From an uncultured Clostridia bacterium (lineage in GTDB: Bacteria; Bacillota; Clostridia; Oscillospirales; Acutalibacteraceae), in contig CALWVB010000098.1 of NCBI GenBank assembly GCA_944384895.1, forward strand, positions 1-32,888: a stretch of DNA of 32,888 bases, read 5' to 3'. The translations under genes and the position numbers were made by a program. The notes beneath the pieces were generated by a model. The model searched no databases. It saw only the letters and a program-made list of their open reading frames with translations, and was not told where the DNA came from. Positions 25,157 to 32,888 of the stretch are shown here, piece by piece (position 1 is the stretch's first letter; every line of letters begins with the position of its first letter).

Positions 25157-26239
25157 TTATGTTAATTTTATTAAACTTTTTTCCGATTTAGTAAGATTTC
25201 TGATACCGTCTTTACATATAAGGGCCATATCTTCAATTCTAACGCCAAATTTTCCTTCAAGATATATCCCCGGCTCGACCGTTACTATTACTCCAGGTTG
25301 TAAAATATCCTTACTAAATGGCGATAAATTTGGATTTTCATGAATTTCCAAACCTACGCTATGGCCTGTTCCATGTCCGAATTTCTCTCCATACCCAGCA
25401 TTTTTTATTATATCCCTTGCCGCCGCATCTGCTGCACTGCATTTTATACCTGAATTTAATTTTGCAAGCGCTGTTCTTTGAGCTAACAATACCGTATCAT
25501 ATACATACATCTGTTCAACTGATATATCACCTATAGCTATAGTTCTCGTCATATCCGAACAATAACCATCCACTTTAGCGCCAAAATCCATTGTTATAAA
25601 ATCACCTTTTTGTATAAGCCTGTCTCCTGGTACGCCGTGCGGCTTAGAACTATTTTCACCTGATACGACTATTGTATCAAAAGCGACTCCATCAGCACCA
25701 TTAGCTCTCATAAAAAATTCCAATTCAAGAGCAATTTTCTTTTCACTTTTCCCTATTTTTATAAATTCCAGTATATGTTCAAATGCTTTATCAGTTATAG
25801 CTTGTGCAGCTATAATTTTATTTATCTCATATTCTGTTTTTATCATACGCATTGAACTGATTTTATCATCCAATATCCCATCAGCTAAAATTTCAGTATC
25901 CTGGAGTAATTTTGACCATTTTTCAGCTGAACGTACCGTCATATGGTCAGCTTCAATCTGCACCGATTTAATATTATGCTTTTCTATAAGCTTATTTATA
26001 TCATCAGCAATTGCTCTGCTATGTTCCAAAACTGTACAGGAATCAATTTTAGACTTTGCCGCTTCAATATACCGTGAATCCGTTAAAAAATATCCACCCT
26101 GTTTTGTTATAAAGACAGCTCCTGATGAAGAATTAAATCCAGTAAAATATCTGCGGTTATATTCCGACATTATTAACGCCGAACTGTCTTCTTGCAAATA
26201 ATCTGCAATTTTTTCTATTCTATTTATATAATCATTCAT
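25157..26239 (-). CDS. Xaa-Pro aminopeptidase / M24 family peptidase
   Basis: A 360-residue M24B peptidase that removes an N-terminal residue before proline. The N-terminal creatinase-like domain is followed by the pita-bread domain with all five metal ligands: two Asp in FITMDFGAKVDGYCSDMTRT, His in GTGHSVGLEIHENP, Glu in VTVEPGIY and Glu in VRIEDMAL. It overlaps the end of aroQ by 8 bases with GGTGATA as the ribosome site. The order aroQ, this gene, efp is often seen in Firmicutes. Confidence 0.93.
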   Translation of the reverse strand: MNDYINRIEKIADYLQEDSSALIMSEYNRRYFTGFNSSSGAVFITKQGGYFLTDSRYIEAAKSKIDSCTVLEHSRAIADDINKLIEKHNIKSVQIEADHMTVRSAEKWSKLLQDTEILADGILDDKISSMRMIKTEYEINKIIAAQAITDKAFEHILEFIKIGKSEKKIALELEFFMRANGADGVAFDTIVVSGENSSKPHGVPGDRLIQKGDFITMDFGAKVDGYCSDMTRTIAIGDISVEQMYVYDTVLLAQRTALAKLNSGIKCSAADAAARDIIKNAGYGEKFGHGTGHSVGLEIHENPNLSPFSKDILQPGVIVTVEPGIYLEGKFGVRIEDMALICKDGIRNLTKSEKSLIKLT

Positions 26240-26699
26240 TATTATCACCAATTTCTAAAGCAAGACATTTTTTCACAGCATCAACTGCTAAAAAGTAACT
26301 TTGCTTGCCAAATCCTACTATTGAGCCTTTACATACGGCTGAAATTACAGATTTATGCCTAAATTCCTCCCGTGTATATATATTGGACATATGAACCTCA
26401 ATAAACGGGGTTCTTACCGAAGATATAGCGTCTCTTATAGCATAACTGTAATGGGTATACGCTCCGGCATTAATAATAGCAGCTAGATATTTCCCATTTG
26501 TAGCATGTATTGCGCTTATTATATCCCCTTCAGTATTTGATTGATAAAAATCAGTATCTATTCCAATAGATAAAGCATATTCTTTTATTTCATTATTAAT
26601 GCTTTCTAATGTATAATTGCCATAAATTTGTGGCTCACGTAAACCTAACATATTAAGGTTAGGTCCGTTTATTATTAAAACTTTATTATTTATTTGCAA
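26232..26699 (-). CDS. aroQ: 3-dehydroquinate dehydratase, type II
   Basis: A 155-residue enzyme of the shikimate pathway, converting 3-dehydroquinate to 3-dehydroshikimate. Seen are INGPNLNMLGLREPQIYG (catalytic Tyr), NAGAYTHYSYAIRDAI, EVHMSN (catalytic His) and FRHKS. The start is uncertain: TTG at 26699 follows GGTGATACA with good spacing, while an in-frame GTG at 26708 lies within that site. Either start overlaps the end of the upstream endonuclease IV-like gene (stop at 26686). Confidence 0.93.
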   Translation of the reverse strand: MQINNKVLIINGPNLNMLGLREPQIYGNYTLESINNEIKEYALSIGIDTDFYQSNTEGDIISAIHATNGKYLAAIINAGAYTHYSYAIRDAISSVRTPFIEVHMSNIYTREEFRHKSVISAVCKGSIVGFGKQSYFLAVDAVKKCLALEIGDNNE

Positions 26700-27558
26700 T
26701 TGTATCACCGCTTATCTGCATATAATATTGTTTCATTGCAAGAGCATCCTGTGATTGAGTACCGGCTGATTCACATATAAATGTAGGATAAGCTCCTCTT
26801 GCAAATGTTTCATCTAAAACCGGCTTTATATCCGGGCCATATATTTCATCTTCAAATGTAAGGTGTTTTACTTCTCCGCCCTTACTGTATTCTATCTTAG
26901 AAAAATGCGAGTGTATTTTTAGCATACGTTCATGGCCTAATGCGTTTTCTATTTCATCAAACACAGCCTTTATCTGTTCTCTTGTCGAACATTCTCCATG
27001 CGTCCTTGCATTGAGATGGCCAAAATCTATACATGGCAAAAATCTATCATCCATTGAGCAAAACCGTAATACTTCTTGTAAATTCCCCAATTGATTTACT
27101 TTTCCCATTGTTTCAAAACATATAGTAATATGTCCTAAATGCTGTTCATCCAGTTCTTTTATAAGTAATTCAATTGTATTGCAAGCAAGATTTGTCGCTT
27201 CTTCCCTTGTCATTTTAGCAAGGCCTCCCGGATGCACTACAACTCTGTTTCCACCCATCCAATCGACTGCTCTTGCTGAATCTATTACATATTTTATTGA
27301 ATTAAGGCGTTTTTGTTCGTCAACTGACGCTAAAGAAGTATAATATGGCGCATGCAAAGATATCTTTATACCATATTTTTTTGCTTCCTCGCCTAATTGC
27401 TCAGCCGTCGCCTGCCCTATGTTGACTCCTCGGCCGCATTGGTATTCATATGCGTCTAAACCCTTATCATACAAAAATTTCATTGCTTGTATTGTTCTTT
27501 TATATCCTGCGTCATAAAATTCTTCAGAATTTCCTGCCGGTCCAAATATAGGCTTCAT
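26686..27558 (-). CDS. endonuclease IV-like TIM barrel protein
   Basis: A 290-residue protein related to endonuclease IV (AP endonuclease family 2). The metal ligands of the family appear in order: His in LHAPYYTS, His in VVHPGG, Glu in CFETMGK, Asp and His in CIDFGHLNARTHG, His in IHSHFSK, a His in VKHLTF and Glu in ICES. It would cut abasic sites in DNA, or may have another metal-dependent sugar-phosphate role. The ATG overlaps the stop of yqeG (ATGA at 27555-27558), and aroQ begins before its own stop, so it sits in a tightly coupled operon. Confidence 0.85.
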   Translation of the reverse strand: MKPIFGPAGNSEEFYDAGYKRTIQAMKFLYDKGLDAYEYQCGRGVNIGQATAEQLGEEAKKYGIKISLHAPYYTSLASVDEQKRLNSIKYVIDSARAVDWMGGNRVVVHPGGLAKMTREEATNLACNTIELLIKELDEQHLGHITICFETMGKVNQLGNLQEVLRFCSMDDRFLPCIDFGHLNARTHGECSTREQIKAVFDEIENALGHERMLKIHSHFSKIEYSKGGEVKHLTFEDEIYGPDIKPVLDETFARGAYPTFICESAGTQSQDALAMKQYYMQISGDTIANK

Positions 27559-28061
27559 ATACTTCCCCCATGCTTTTTAAAATATGCTTTTCTTATAGGT
27601 TTTTCCATAGCGCGTTTAAACTGAAAAAATTTTGATTCTTTTATTTCCGGTATTTGTAATAATATAGTTTTCATGCCTGCTAAATTTCCAGCTAATATAT
27701 CAGTATATACCTGATCGCCTGCAAGCGCTGCCTGTTTTATATTAATACCCATAGCCGCCGCAGCTTTTTTTGCTTTAAACGGTAATGGTTTTAATCCGTC
27801 TGCTGCAAATTTTAACCCTAACATATCTGCAAACGGTTTTACTCTTTGCGGATTATTATTGGATAATATCATCAGTTTAATTCCATTATTCTGCATAATA
27901 TCAATCCATTCCCGTACGCCGTTATATGGAACCTGCCTGCCATGTTCTGCTAGGGTACTATCCACATCCAGTAATATACCTTTTATATCCATATTTTTTA
28001 ATATATCCAATGATAAGTCTGTTATTTTATTTATAATAAGATCCGGTAAAAAAATAGGCAA
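27555..28061 (-). CDS. yqeG: YqeG family HAD IIIA-type phosphatase
   Basis: A 168-residue HAD-superfamily phosphatase. The nucleophile motif is DVDSTLAEH (D32, D34), motif II is LSNNN, and the last motif is AGDQVYTDILAGN. The substrate is not known; the family is widespread in Firmicutes, next to genes of shikimate or GTPase function. The start is TTG at 28061, with AGGGG 5-6 bases upstream. The gap to pncB has a GCCGGAATA/TATCCGGT stem that may act as weak attenuation. Confidence 0.88.
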   Translation of the reverse strand: MPIFLPDLIINKITDLSLDILKNMDIKGILLDVDSTLAEHGRQVPYNGVREWIDIMQNNGIKLMILSNNNPQRVKPFADMLGLKFAADGLKPLPFKAKKAAAAMGINIKQAALAGDQVYTDILAGNLAGMKTILLQIPEIKESKFFQFKRAMEKPIRKAYFKKHGGSI

Positions 28062-28107
28062 TATTACCCCTACCTTTCATAACCGGATAATTAAAAAATA
28101 TTCCGGC

Positions 28108-29559
28108 TTATTTTGAGGAATGCTGGGATAAAAGTTTTTGCTTCATATCCCAAAGAGGCTGAGATAAATCCACATAATATTCATGAGGATTTTCAAACCT
28201 TGTAACTTCATCCCAAAGAGTATCCACCTGTTTAAGACAATATTCTCTTATTACATGCAAATTAGGTGTTTCATAGCAAACATTACCTTTATTAAATATT
28301 TGTACTTGTAAAGGATGAGCTATAAAATTCGTAACTAATTTACGTTTCCATGTATATTTAGAATCGAATATTTCATAAGGCTTGCTATCGTCTATAACTT
28401 CTTCAGCTAATGTAATGACATCAGCGATAGCTTTACCGGTTTCACGGTCAAATAATCTCCACGGTTTTTTATAACCCGGATTTGTGATTTTAGTAACATT
28501 TTCACTTAGTTTTATTTTAGGTATAAGTTTACCATCCTTTTCAATTGCCGCAAGTTTATATACCATACCTAAAACAGGAGCTGATGATGCTGTTATAAGC
28601 CGTTCACCCACTCCAAATGTATCTATTTTAGCTCCCTGTATCAGCATATCACGGATAATAAATTCATCCAAAGAATTGGAAGCTACTATTCTGCAATCAG
28701 GGAATCCCGCTTCATCTAACATTTTACGCGCCTTTTTTGATAAATATGTTATATCGCCGCTGTCTATACGAATTCCAGACGGACGGTAACCCCGTGGCAA
28801 TACTTCTTCATTAAATGCTTTTATAGCATTTGGAATACCTTGTTTTAATGTATTATAAGTATCAACCAATAATGTACAATCCTGCGGATATTGCCTAGCA
28901 TAAGCCTTAAACGCTGCTAGTTCATCATCAAACATTTGTATCCAGCTATGAGCCATTGTACCTAAAGCAGGTATTTCATAATCCCTGTCGCTTATTGTAC
29001 ACGCTGTGCCAATACATCCCGCAATATACGCTGCTCTTGCTCCATATACAGCTCCGTCAAACCCCTGAGCACGCCTTGAACCAAATTCCATAACAGCCCT
29101 GCCTTGAGCCGCTCTGCATATCCTATTGGTTTTAGTCGCTATGAGACTTTGATGATTCAGGCATATTAACGCCATAGTTTCAATAAACTGCGCCTCTATT
29201 ACCGGGCCGCGCACAGTTAAAATAGGCTCATATGGAAAAATAGGCGTACCTTCCGGAATCGCCCATACATCACATGTAAACTTAAAATTCTTTAAATATT
29301 GTAAAAATTCTTCTTCAAATATACCCTTTGAACGAAGATAATCTATATCTTCATTTGTAAAATGCAAATTTTTTAAATAATCAATTAATTGTTCGACTCC
29401 CGCCATTATTACAAAGCCGCCGTCATCCGGTACTCTGCGGAAAAATACGTCAAAATAAGCTGTTATATCTTTAAATCCATTTGCATAATAACCATTGGCC
29501 ATTGTTATTTCATAAAAATCGGTCAGCATAGTTAAATTACGTTTATCAAATAAGTTCAC
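28108..29559 (-). CDS. pncB: nicotinate phosphoribosyltransferase
   Basis: A 483-residue enzyme forming nicotinate mononucleotide from nicotinate and PRPP in NAD salvage. The N-terminal LTMLTDFYEITMANGYY, the MEFGSRRAQGFDGAVYGARAAY segment, SGDITYLSKKARKMLDEAG and FGVGERLITA are as expected for the family. The start chosen is GTG at 29559, because GGGGGATAAG lies upstream with normal spacing; an upstream frame to 29586 passes through that site. Together with the hydrolase gene just upstream it forms a nicotinamide-to-NaMN pair. Confidence 0.93.
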   Translation of the reverse strand: MNLFDKRNLTMLTDFYEITMANGYYANGFKDITAYFDVFFRRVPDDGGFVIMAGVEQLIDYLKNLHFTNEDIDYLRSKGIFEEEFLQYLKNFKFTCDVWAIPEGTPIFPYEPILTVRGPVIEAQFIETMALICLNHQSLIATKTNRICRAAQGRAVMEFGSRRAQGFDGAVYGARAAYIAGCIGTACTISDRDYEIPALGTMAHSWIQMFDDELAAFKAYARQYPQDCTLLVDTYNTLKQGIPNAIKAFNEEVLPRGYRPSGIRIDSGDITYLSKKARKMLDEAGFPDCRIVASNSLDEFIIRDMLIQGAKIDTFGVGERLITASSAPVLGMVYKLAAIEKDGKLIPKIKLSENVTKITNPGYKKPWRLFDRETGKAIADVITLAEEVIDDSKPYEIFDSKYTWKRKLVTNFIAHPLQVQIFNKGNVCYETPNLHVIREYCLKQVDTLWDEVTRFENPHEYYVDLSQPLWDMKQKLLSQHSSK

Positions 29560-29597
29560 AAGCTTATCCCCCTTTAAAGCCCACAAATCAATTTATT

Positions 29598-30269
29598 TTA
29601 TATTATATCCGATACTACTTCAATACCATTTCCCTGCATACTTAAAAAGCTTGTCATATTCATAATATCAGCCGGATGAATATCAGAATCATACGTATCA
29701 ACCATCTCAACCGGTACAATAACCCTGCATCTTTTATTACAGTTATTATACATTGCTTTTATGCCTACTGCTAATTGGTTTATACAAATATCAGTACAAT
29801 CACCGACAATTATATACGTATTGATATGTTCGTTATCTGTAAGCCATTTGGCAAAATCATATTGGAATAAACCGTTTGTACAGTTTTTATTAAATAATGT
29901 ATATTTAATATTATCTTTTATTTCATCAACTATTTCCGCTTCCCATGTACCGTTCATACAATGTGCCGGATAACTGTCCAATTCAGGAGCTCCTTTTGTA
30001 TGGCAATCTGCAAACGCTAAAACTTCAACTGACGATTCATTACATCGTTTTGCTAATTTTACTATTGGATTTATTAACCTTTTTATTCTAGGACTATATA
30101 AAGCGCCGCCTTTTGCAAATCCATTTACCATATCAACTATTATTAAAGCTGTTGAATTAGGCTGAAGTTCAAGGAAAAACAACTCATCCAACCTCATAAT
30201 TTTATTATACATATCAGATAAAGCTTTTTCTGAATCTGTTATAAACTGAGTTTTTTCCGGTAAAATCAT
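29598..30269 (-). CDS. isochorismatase-family cysteine hydrolase, probable nicotinamidase
   Basis: A 223-residue cysteine hydrolase. The triad of the nicotinamidase/isochorismatase fold is visible: D46 (IIVDMVNGF), K128 (LFNKNCTNG) and C158 (VGDCTDIC). Metal-binding residues of nicotinamidase also fit: D88 and H90 (ADCH) and H103 (PAHC). The gene directly precedes pncB with about 40 bases between, so nicotinamide deamidation is the likely role (PncA-type), though the family also includes other amidases. GGAG precedes the ATG. Confidence 0.85.
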   Translation of the reverse strand: MILPEKTQFITDSEKALSDMYNKIMRLDELFFLELQPNSTALIIVDMVNGFAKGGALYSPRIKRLINPIVKLAKRCNESSVEVLAFADCHTKGAPELDSYPAHCMNGTWEAEIVDEIKDNIKYTLFNKNCTNGLFQYDFAKWLTDNEHINTYIIVGDCTDICINQLAVGIKAMYNNCNKRCRVIVPVEMVDTYDSDIHPADIMNMTSFLSMQGNGIEVVSDII

Positions 30270-30505
30270 TTTATTTTCTCCTTTTTTACCTTTAAAAATA
30301 TATTAAATAATTATACCATAAACATAGGATTAATCAATTAATCAAATGTTACAATATACTTTTAATAATTAAAATTTTTCATACTATTATTATCATTGTA
30401 CTGCTCATTTATATACTATTTTATTATTAATCCTATATCCCATAATAACTAATAATAAAATATAATCAATCATAAAAAAGTTATTCGGTTGCTCTACTTT
30501 AAAAG

Positions 30506-30679
30506 GGGGCGCCTGCGTGCCACCATATTTCATATGGTGGCTAAATGCAAAATAATTTGCTATATTTAAAACATTATTTTTTTAAACAATATCCTTTTGT
30601 CTATTCTCATCTCATCTGCTTTATCGGTTATTATTTTGCATCATAAGCGCATCATAAAGATGCGCTGCGCAGGCGCCCC
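30506..30679 (+). repeat. 174-bp structured intergenic repeat, copy 4
   Basis: Ends GGGGCGCCTGCG (30506-30517) and CGCAGGCGCCCC (30668-30679). The first hairpin (30519-30541) has the third version of the stem, GCCACCATAT/ATATGGTGGC. The GCAAAATAAT arm pairs with ATTATTTTGC near 30630-30639, and GCGCATC/GATGCGC closes the set. Inverted similarity extends farther out here: AATCAAT near 30464 and ATTGATT near 30725, suggesting a full unit of about 268 bp. It lies between two minus-strand genes. Confidence 0.9.
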
Positions 30680-30767
30680 CCTTATCATCACAGGTACTTT
30701 TCTGTTTTATAATTTTTTATTAAGATTGATTTTTTACATTAATATAACTATATAAAACATAATATAA

Positions 30768-30797
30768 AAAGCGACAGATTTATACAAAAATCTGCCG
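30768..30797 (-). terminator. terminator of the ATPase gene
   Basis: AGCGACAGATTT pairs with AAATCTGCCGCT (one G-U pair); on the minus strand TTTTTATATT follows. It lies just downstream of the stop at 30819. Confidence 0.8.
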
Positions 30798-30818
30798 CTG
30801 CTATAATTAAATAAACAC

Positions 30819-31907
30819 TTATTCTATCATTAATAATATTTCTGCTATTAAATCATTGCCTATTTCATCAATCATATCAAAATCCATAGCGTTTATATAA
30901 TATCTTTCCAATAAATCATGAGTTTGTTTTGCCTGCGTCATCATATTTGCAGCTTCTGCCAACATTTCTCTTATTACCCTGCGATTAAACGAAATCCTTT
31001 GTTTATGCAACTTTAATCTATCCATATCGGTAAATCTTTGGATATGAATACGTCTATCCGGTATAGATACAGGAAAATGCCATCTGTTTGTTGTAATAAA
31101 GCCTATACCTTTTTCAGGTATTAATATATGTTCAATATTTTCTGGTATAAGCGGACATATACAGGTAATAATATCGTTTCCAGATGCTATTGCATATTCT
31201 CTTATTGCCTGCATTAATAAATCGGATACAGCTCCATATTCATCTTCAATCGAATATATTCTTGGACATAATTCTTCAATAGTATCAGCAAAAAACATAG
31301 GTCCGCGCGGTGTTAATGCGCTTAACATTCTCATACTTTCACTACCTGGTTTACCTGTAACATCTCCTAATTCTCTTTTGCATAACCGTGAAGCAAATCT
31401 CGCCAATTTACCTACATCAACGCATTCGAGTGCATACCGGTATGTATCTTCCTGCATATTTGCCGCAGCAGAAATATATTTTCTTGCTCTTGCATGTAAA
31501 ATAGAACATTGATTTGATAAAGCTATAACTTCTGTCTTTACCTTTCTCATAGCTTCCTTATTCCAGCATTCTCCTAAAGGCACTATATTCTCACATACAC
31601 CTGGGTATTTAGGTTCAAGCGCATGCGGAGAAGTTGCATCTAAAATACATATTTTATGGTGTGGTAAAACAACTCCATCTAATGAATCAGGATCTGAGGA
31701 ACAATGTATATATTCTACATCACATTTTTCTGATAATATTTTTCCAGCTCTTTTCATTAAGGATGATTTACCTGTACCAGGACCGCCTTTTATTAAAAAA
31801 GCATTCCATCCATCAGCTGCATTATAAATTTTATCAAACAGGGAATAAAAACCTTTTCCTGAGTTTGAGCCTGTAAAGAACCTTACGCTTTGTATATTGT
31901 TATCCAT
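30819..31907 (-). CDS. P-loop ATPase of the PRK06851-like type
   Basis: A 362-residue cytoplasmic NTPase. Walker A is GGPGTGKSS (residues 41-49). Walker B-like residues are probably in ICILDATSPHA. It resembles PRK06851-type proteins of Clostridia, for which I know no defined function; some relatives contain two such halves, and this one seems to carry one plus a shorter second part. GGAGGT precedes the ATG. It stands alone between repeat copy 4 and the UDG gene, with its own terminator. Confidence 0.78.
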   Translation of the reverse strand: MDNNIQSVRFFTGSNSGKGFYSLFDKIYNAADGWNAFLIKGGPGTGKSSLMKRAGKILSEKCDVEYIHCSSDPDSLDGVVLPHHKICILDATSPHALEPKYPGVCENIVPLGECWNKEAMRKVKTEVIALSNQCSILHARARKYISAAANMQEDTYRYALECVDVGKLARFASRLCKRELGDVTGKPGSESMRMLSALTPRGPMFFADTIEELCPRIYSIEDEYGAVSDLLMQAIREYAIASGNDIITCICPLIPENIEHILIPEKGIGFITTNRWHFPVSIPDRRIHIQRFTDMDRLKLHKQRISFNRRVIREMLAEAANMMTQAKQTHDLLERYYINAMDFDMIDEIGNDLIAEILLMIE

Positions 31908-32032
31908 AAATTACCTCCGTAAATCGTCTTAAAAAGCCGTTTTGATATATACTATTCAAAATACCTTTTTATGGTGCTCATTTAAAATACGGAGAATTAA
32001 ATTTATAATATCAATATTGTATATATAAATAT

Positions 32033-32620
32033 TTAATTTTCAAATGACTCAATTTCTGTGTTTTCACATATTTCTGAAATTTTATCGCGTAATTTTCTAA
32101 AATCTTCAAATGCATCCGGTTTATTACCAGGACTGCGTAATAAAGCTGCCGGATGAAATGTTCCCATCATTAATACGCCATTTTTCTCAAAAAACTGGCC
32201 ATGTTCTTTTGTAACTTTAAAATCAGGTTTCATAAGTTTCATAGCAGATATTCTTCCTAAAAATACTATTATTTTCGGACGTATTAATGATACTTGGTTT
32301 CTAAGCCATTCAATACATGCTTCCTGTTCAGCTGGTAATGGATCACGGTTTTGCGGCGGACGGCATTTTACAATATTTGCAATATATATATTATCTCTTG
32401 AAAGGCCTACTCCAGCTAACATTTTATCTAATAACTGGCCAGCTCTTCCTACAAATGGTTTTCCTGTTTCATCTTCGGTTTGTCCAGGACCTTCTCCTAT
32501 AAACATAACTTCTGCATTAGGATTGCCGTCCCCAAAAACAACATTTATTCTGGTCTTTGCCAGATCACATTTTTCACATTTTTTACACTCTTCTTGAAGA
32601 TCATTCCAATTATTATACAT
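32033..32620 (-). CDS. uracil-DNA glycosylase, family 4 (4Fe-4S)
   Basis: A 195-residue glycosylase that removes uracil from DNA. The four cluster ligands fit C15 and C18 (CEKC), C86 and C102. Motif A is GEGPGQTED (42-50), and the later HPAALLR matches the second conserved motif. The length is usual for family 4 of thermophiles and anaerobes. GGAGGAAAA precedes the ATG. It forms a single-gene unit and is not linked to the alkylation island, though both handle DNA base damage. Confidence 0.93.
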   Translation of the reverse strand: MYNNWNDLQEECKKCEKCDLAKTRINVVFGDGNPNAEVMFIGEGPGQTEDETGKPFVGRAGQLLDKMLAGVGLSRDNIYIANIVKCRPPQNRDPLPAEQEACIEWLRNQVSLIRPKIIVFLGRISAMKLMKPDFKVTKEHGQFFEKNGVLMMGTFHPAALLRSPGNKPDAFEDFRKLRDKISEICENTEIESFEN

Positions 32621-32888
32621 TATTATTTTTCCTCCAAATATTGCCGTTAGCTATATTGATAAATATTTTTAAAATTATATCATAATATTATTTTGATGTA
32701 TAATATTTATAAACAAATTATTTATTTTGTATAATCTCACAAAAATATTTCTTTTAATTGTTCAAAGTGCTATATAGGATATAATTATGGTAATTCAATT
32801 GACAAACTCCATTAAATATTATAAAATATATAAAAATACTGCTGGTTATATAGTAGTATGTGTTGATTTTGTTCACTAAGTTGGGAAG
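32621..32888. other. AT-rich sequence to the right edge
   Basis: No gene or RNA is seen. It contains the upstream region of the UDG gene and a likely promoter region of a gene outside the window. Confidence 0.5.

Noticed and set aside
6876..30679. The four repeats as a CRISPR array
   Set aside because: Copies are 7-9 kb apart, 172 bp long and not separated by spacers; no cas genes are present.

Overview
The window looks like a chromosomal segment of an anaerobic, AT-rich gut Clostridia species (Oscillospiraceae-like). Supporting signs are the low GC of the core, strong GGAGG ribosome sites, the yqeG-aroQ-pepP-efp order, Ser/Pro/Glu linkers in a secreted SH3 protein, and TnpV and KTR proteins, which are typical of mobile elements in gut Clostridia. 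This assignment is inference, not a database result.

Region 1 (about 1-6550) is visibly richer in GC than the rest and is an accessory island. Ten co-directional minus-strand reading frames, several overlapping as ATGA, run from an AlkA-type glycosylase through a stand-alone Ada zinc domain, an ABM protein, two Ogt methyltransferases and a short MGMT-like protein to a decayed QueG-like gene, a SAM methyltransferase, a KTR protein and a GNAT. A divergent AraC-type regulator and a TnpV gene lie to the right. This resembles the Ada adaptive response taken apart into separate genes: damage sensing or reversal, base excision and regulation.

Region 2 (about 6550-13935) holds enolase, a small unknown gene, the hom-thrB-lysC genes (aspartate to homoserine phosphate) and an AI-2E family permease. 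Region 3 (13939-14470) is a decayed IS200/IS605 TnpA insertion. Region 4 (15137-23159) has a 1309-residue secreted multi-SH3 protein with an amidase domain and a degenerate thioester-like domain, a lipoprotein with a C-terminal membrane anchor, and an NSS sodium symporter. Region 5 (23928-32620) is a minus-strand housekeeping run: CD1247-like zinc protein, efp, Xaa-Pro peptidase, aroQ, endonuclease IV-like protein, yqeG, an NAD salvage pair (nicotinate phosphoribosyltransferase and nicotinamidase-like hydrolase), a P-loop ATPase and a family 4 uracil-DNA glycosylase.

The most unusual structure is a family of four intergenic elements of 172-174 bp at 6876, 14520, 23357 and 30506. All point the same way. 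Each has a GC-rich 12-bp terminal inverted repeat enclosing three internal arms, with a variable AT-rich middle. Two arms show compensatory base changes between copies, so pairing is conserved although the sequence changes. They may be a non-autonomous mobile element, a structured RNA or a nucleoid-related repeat; I do not recognise the family.
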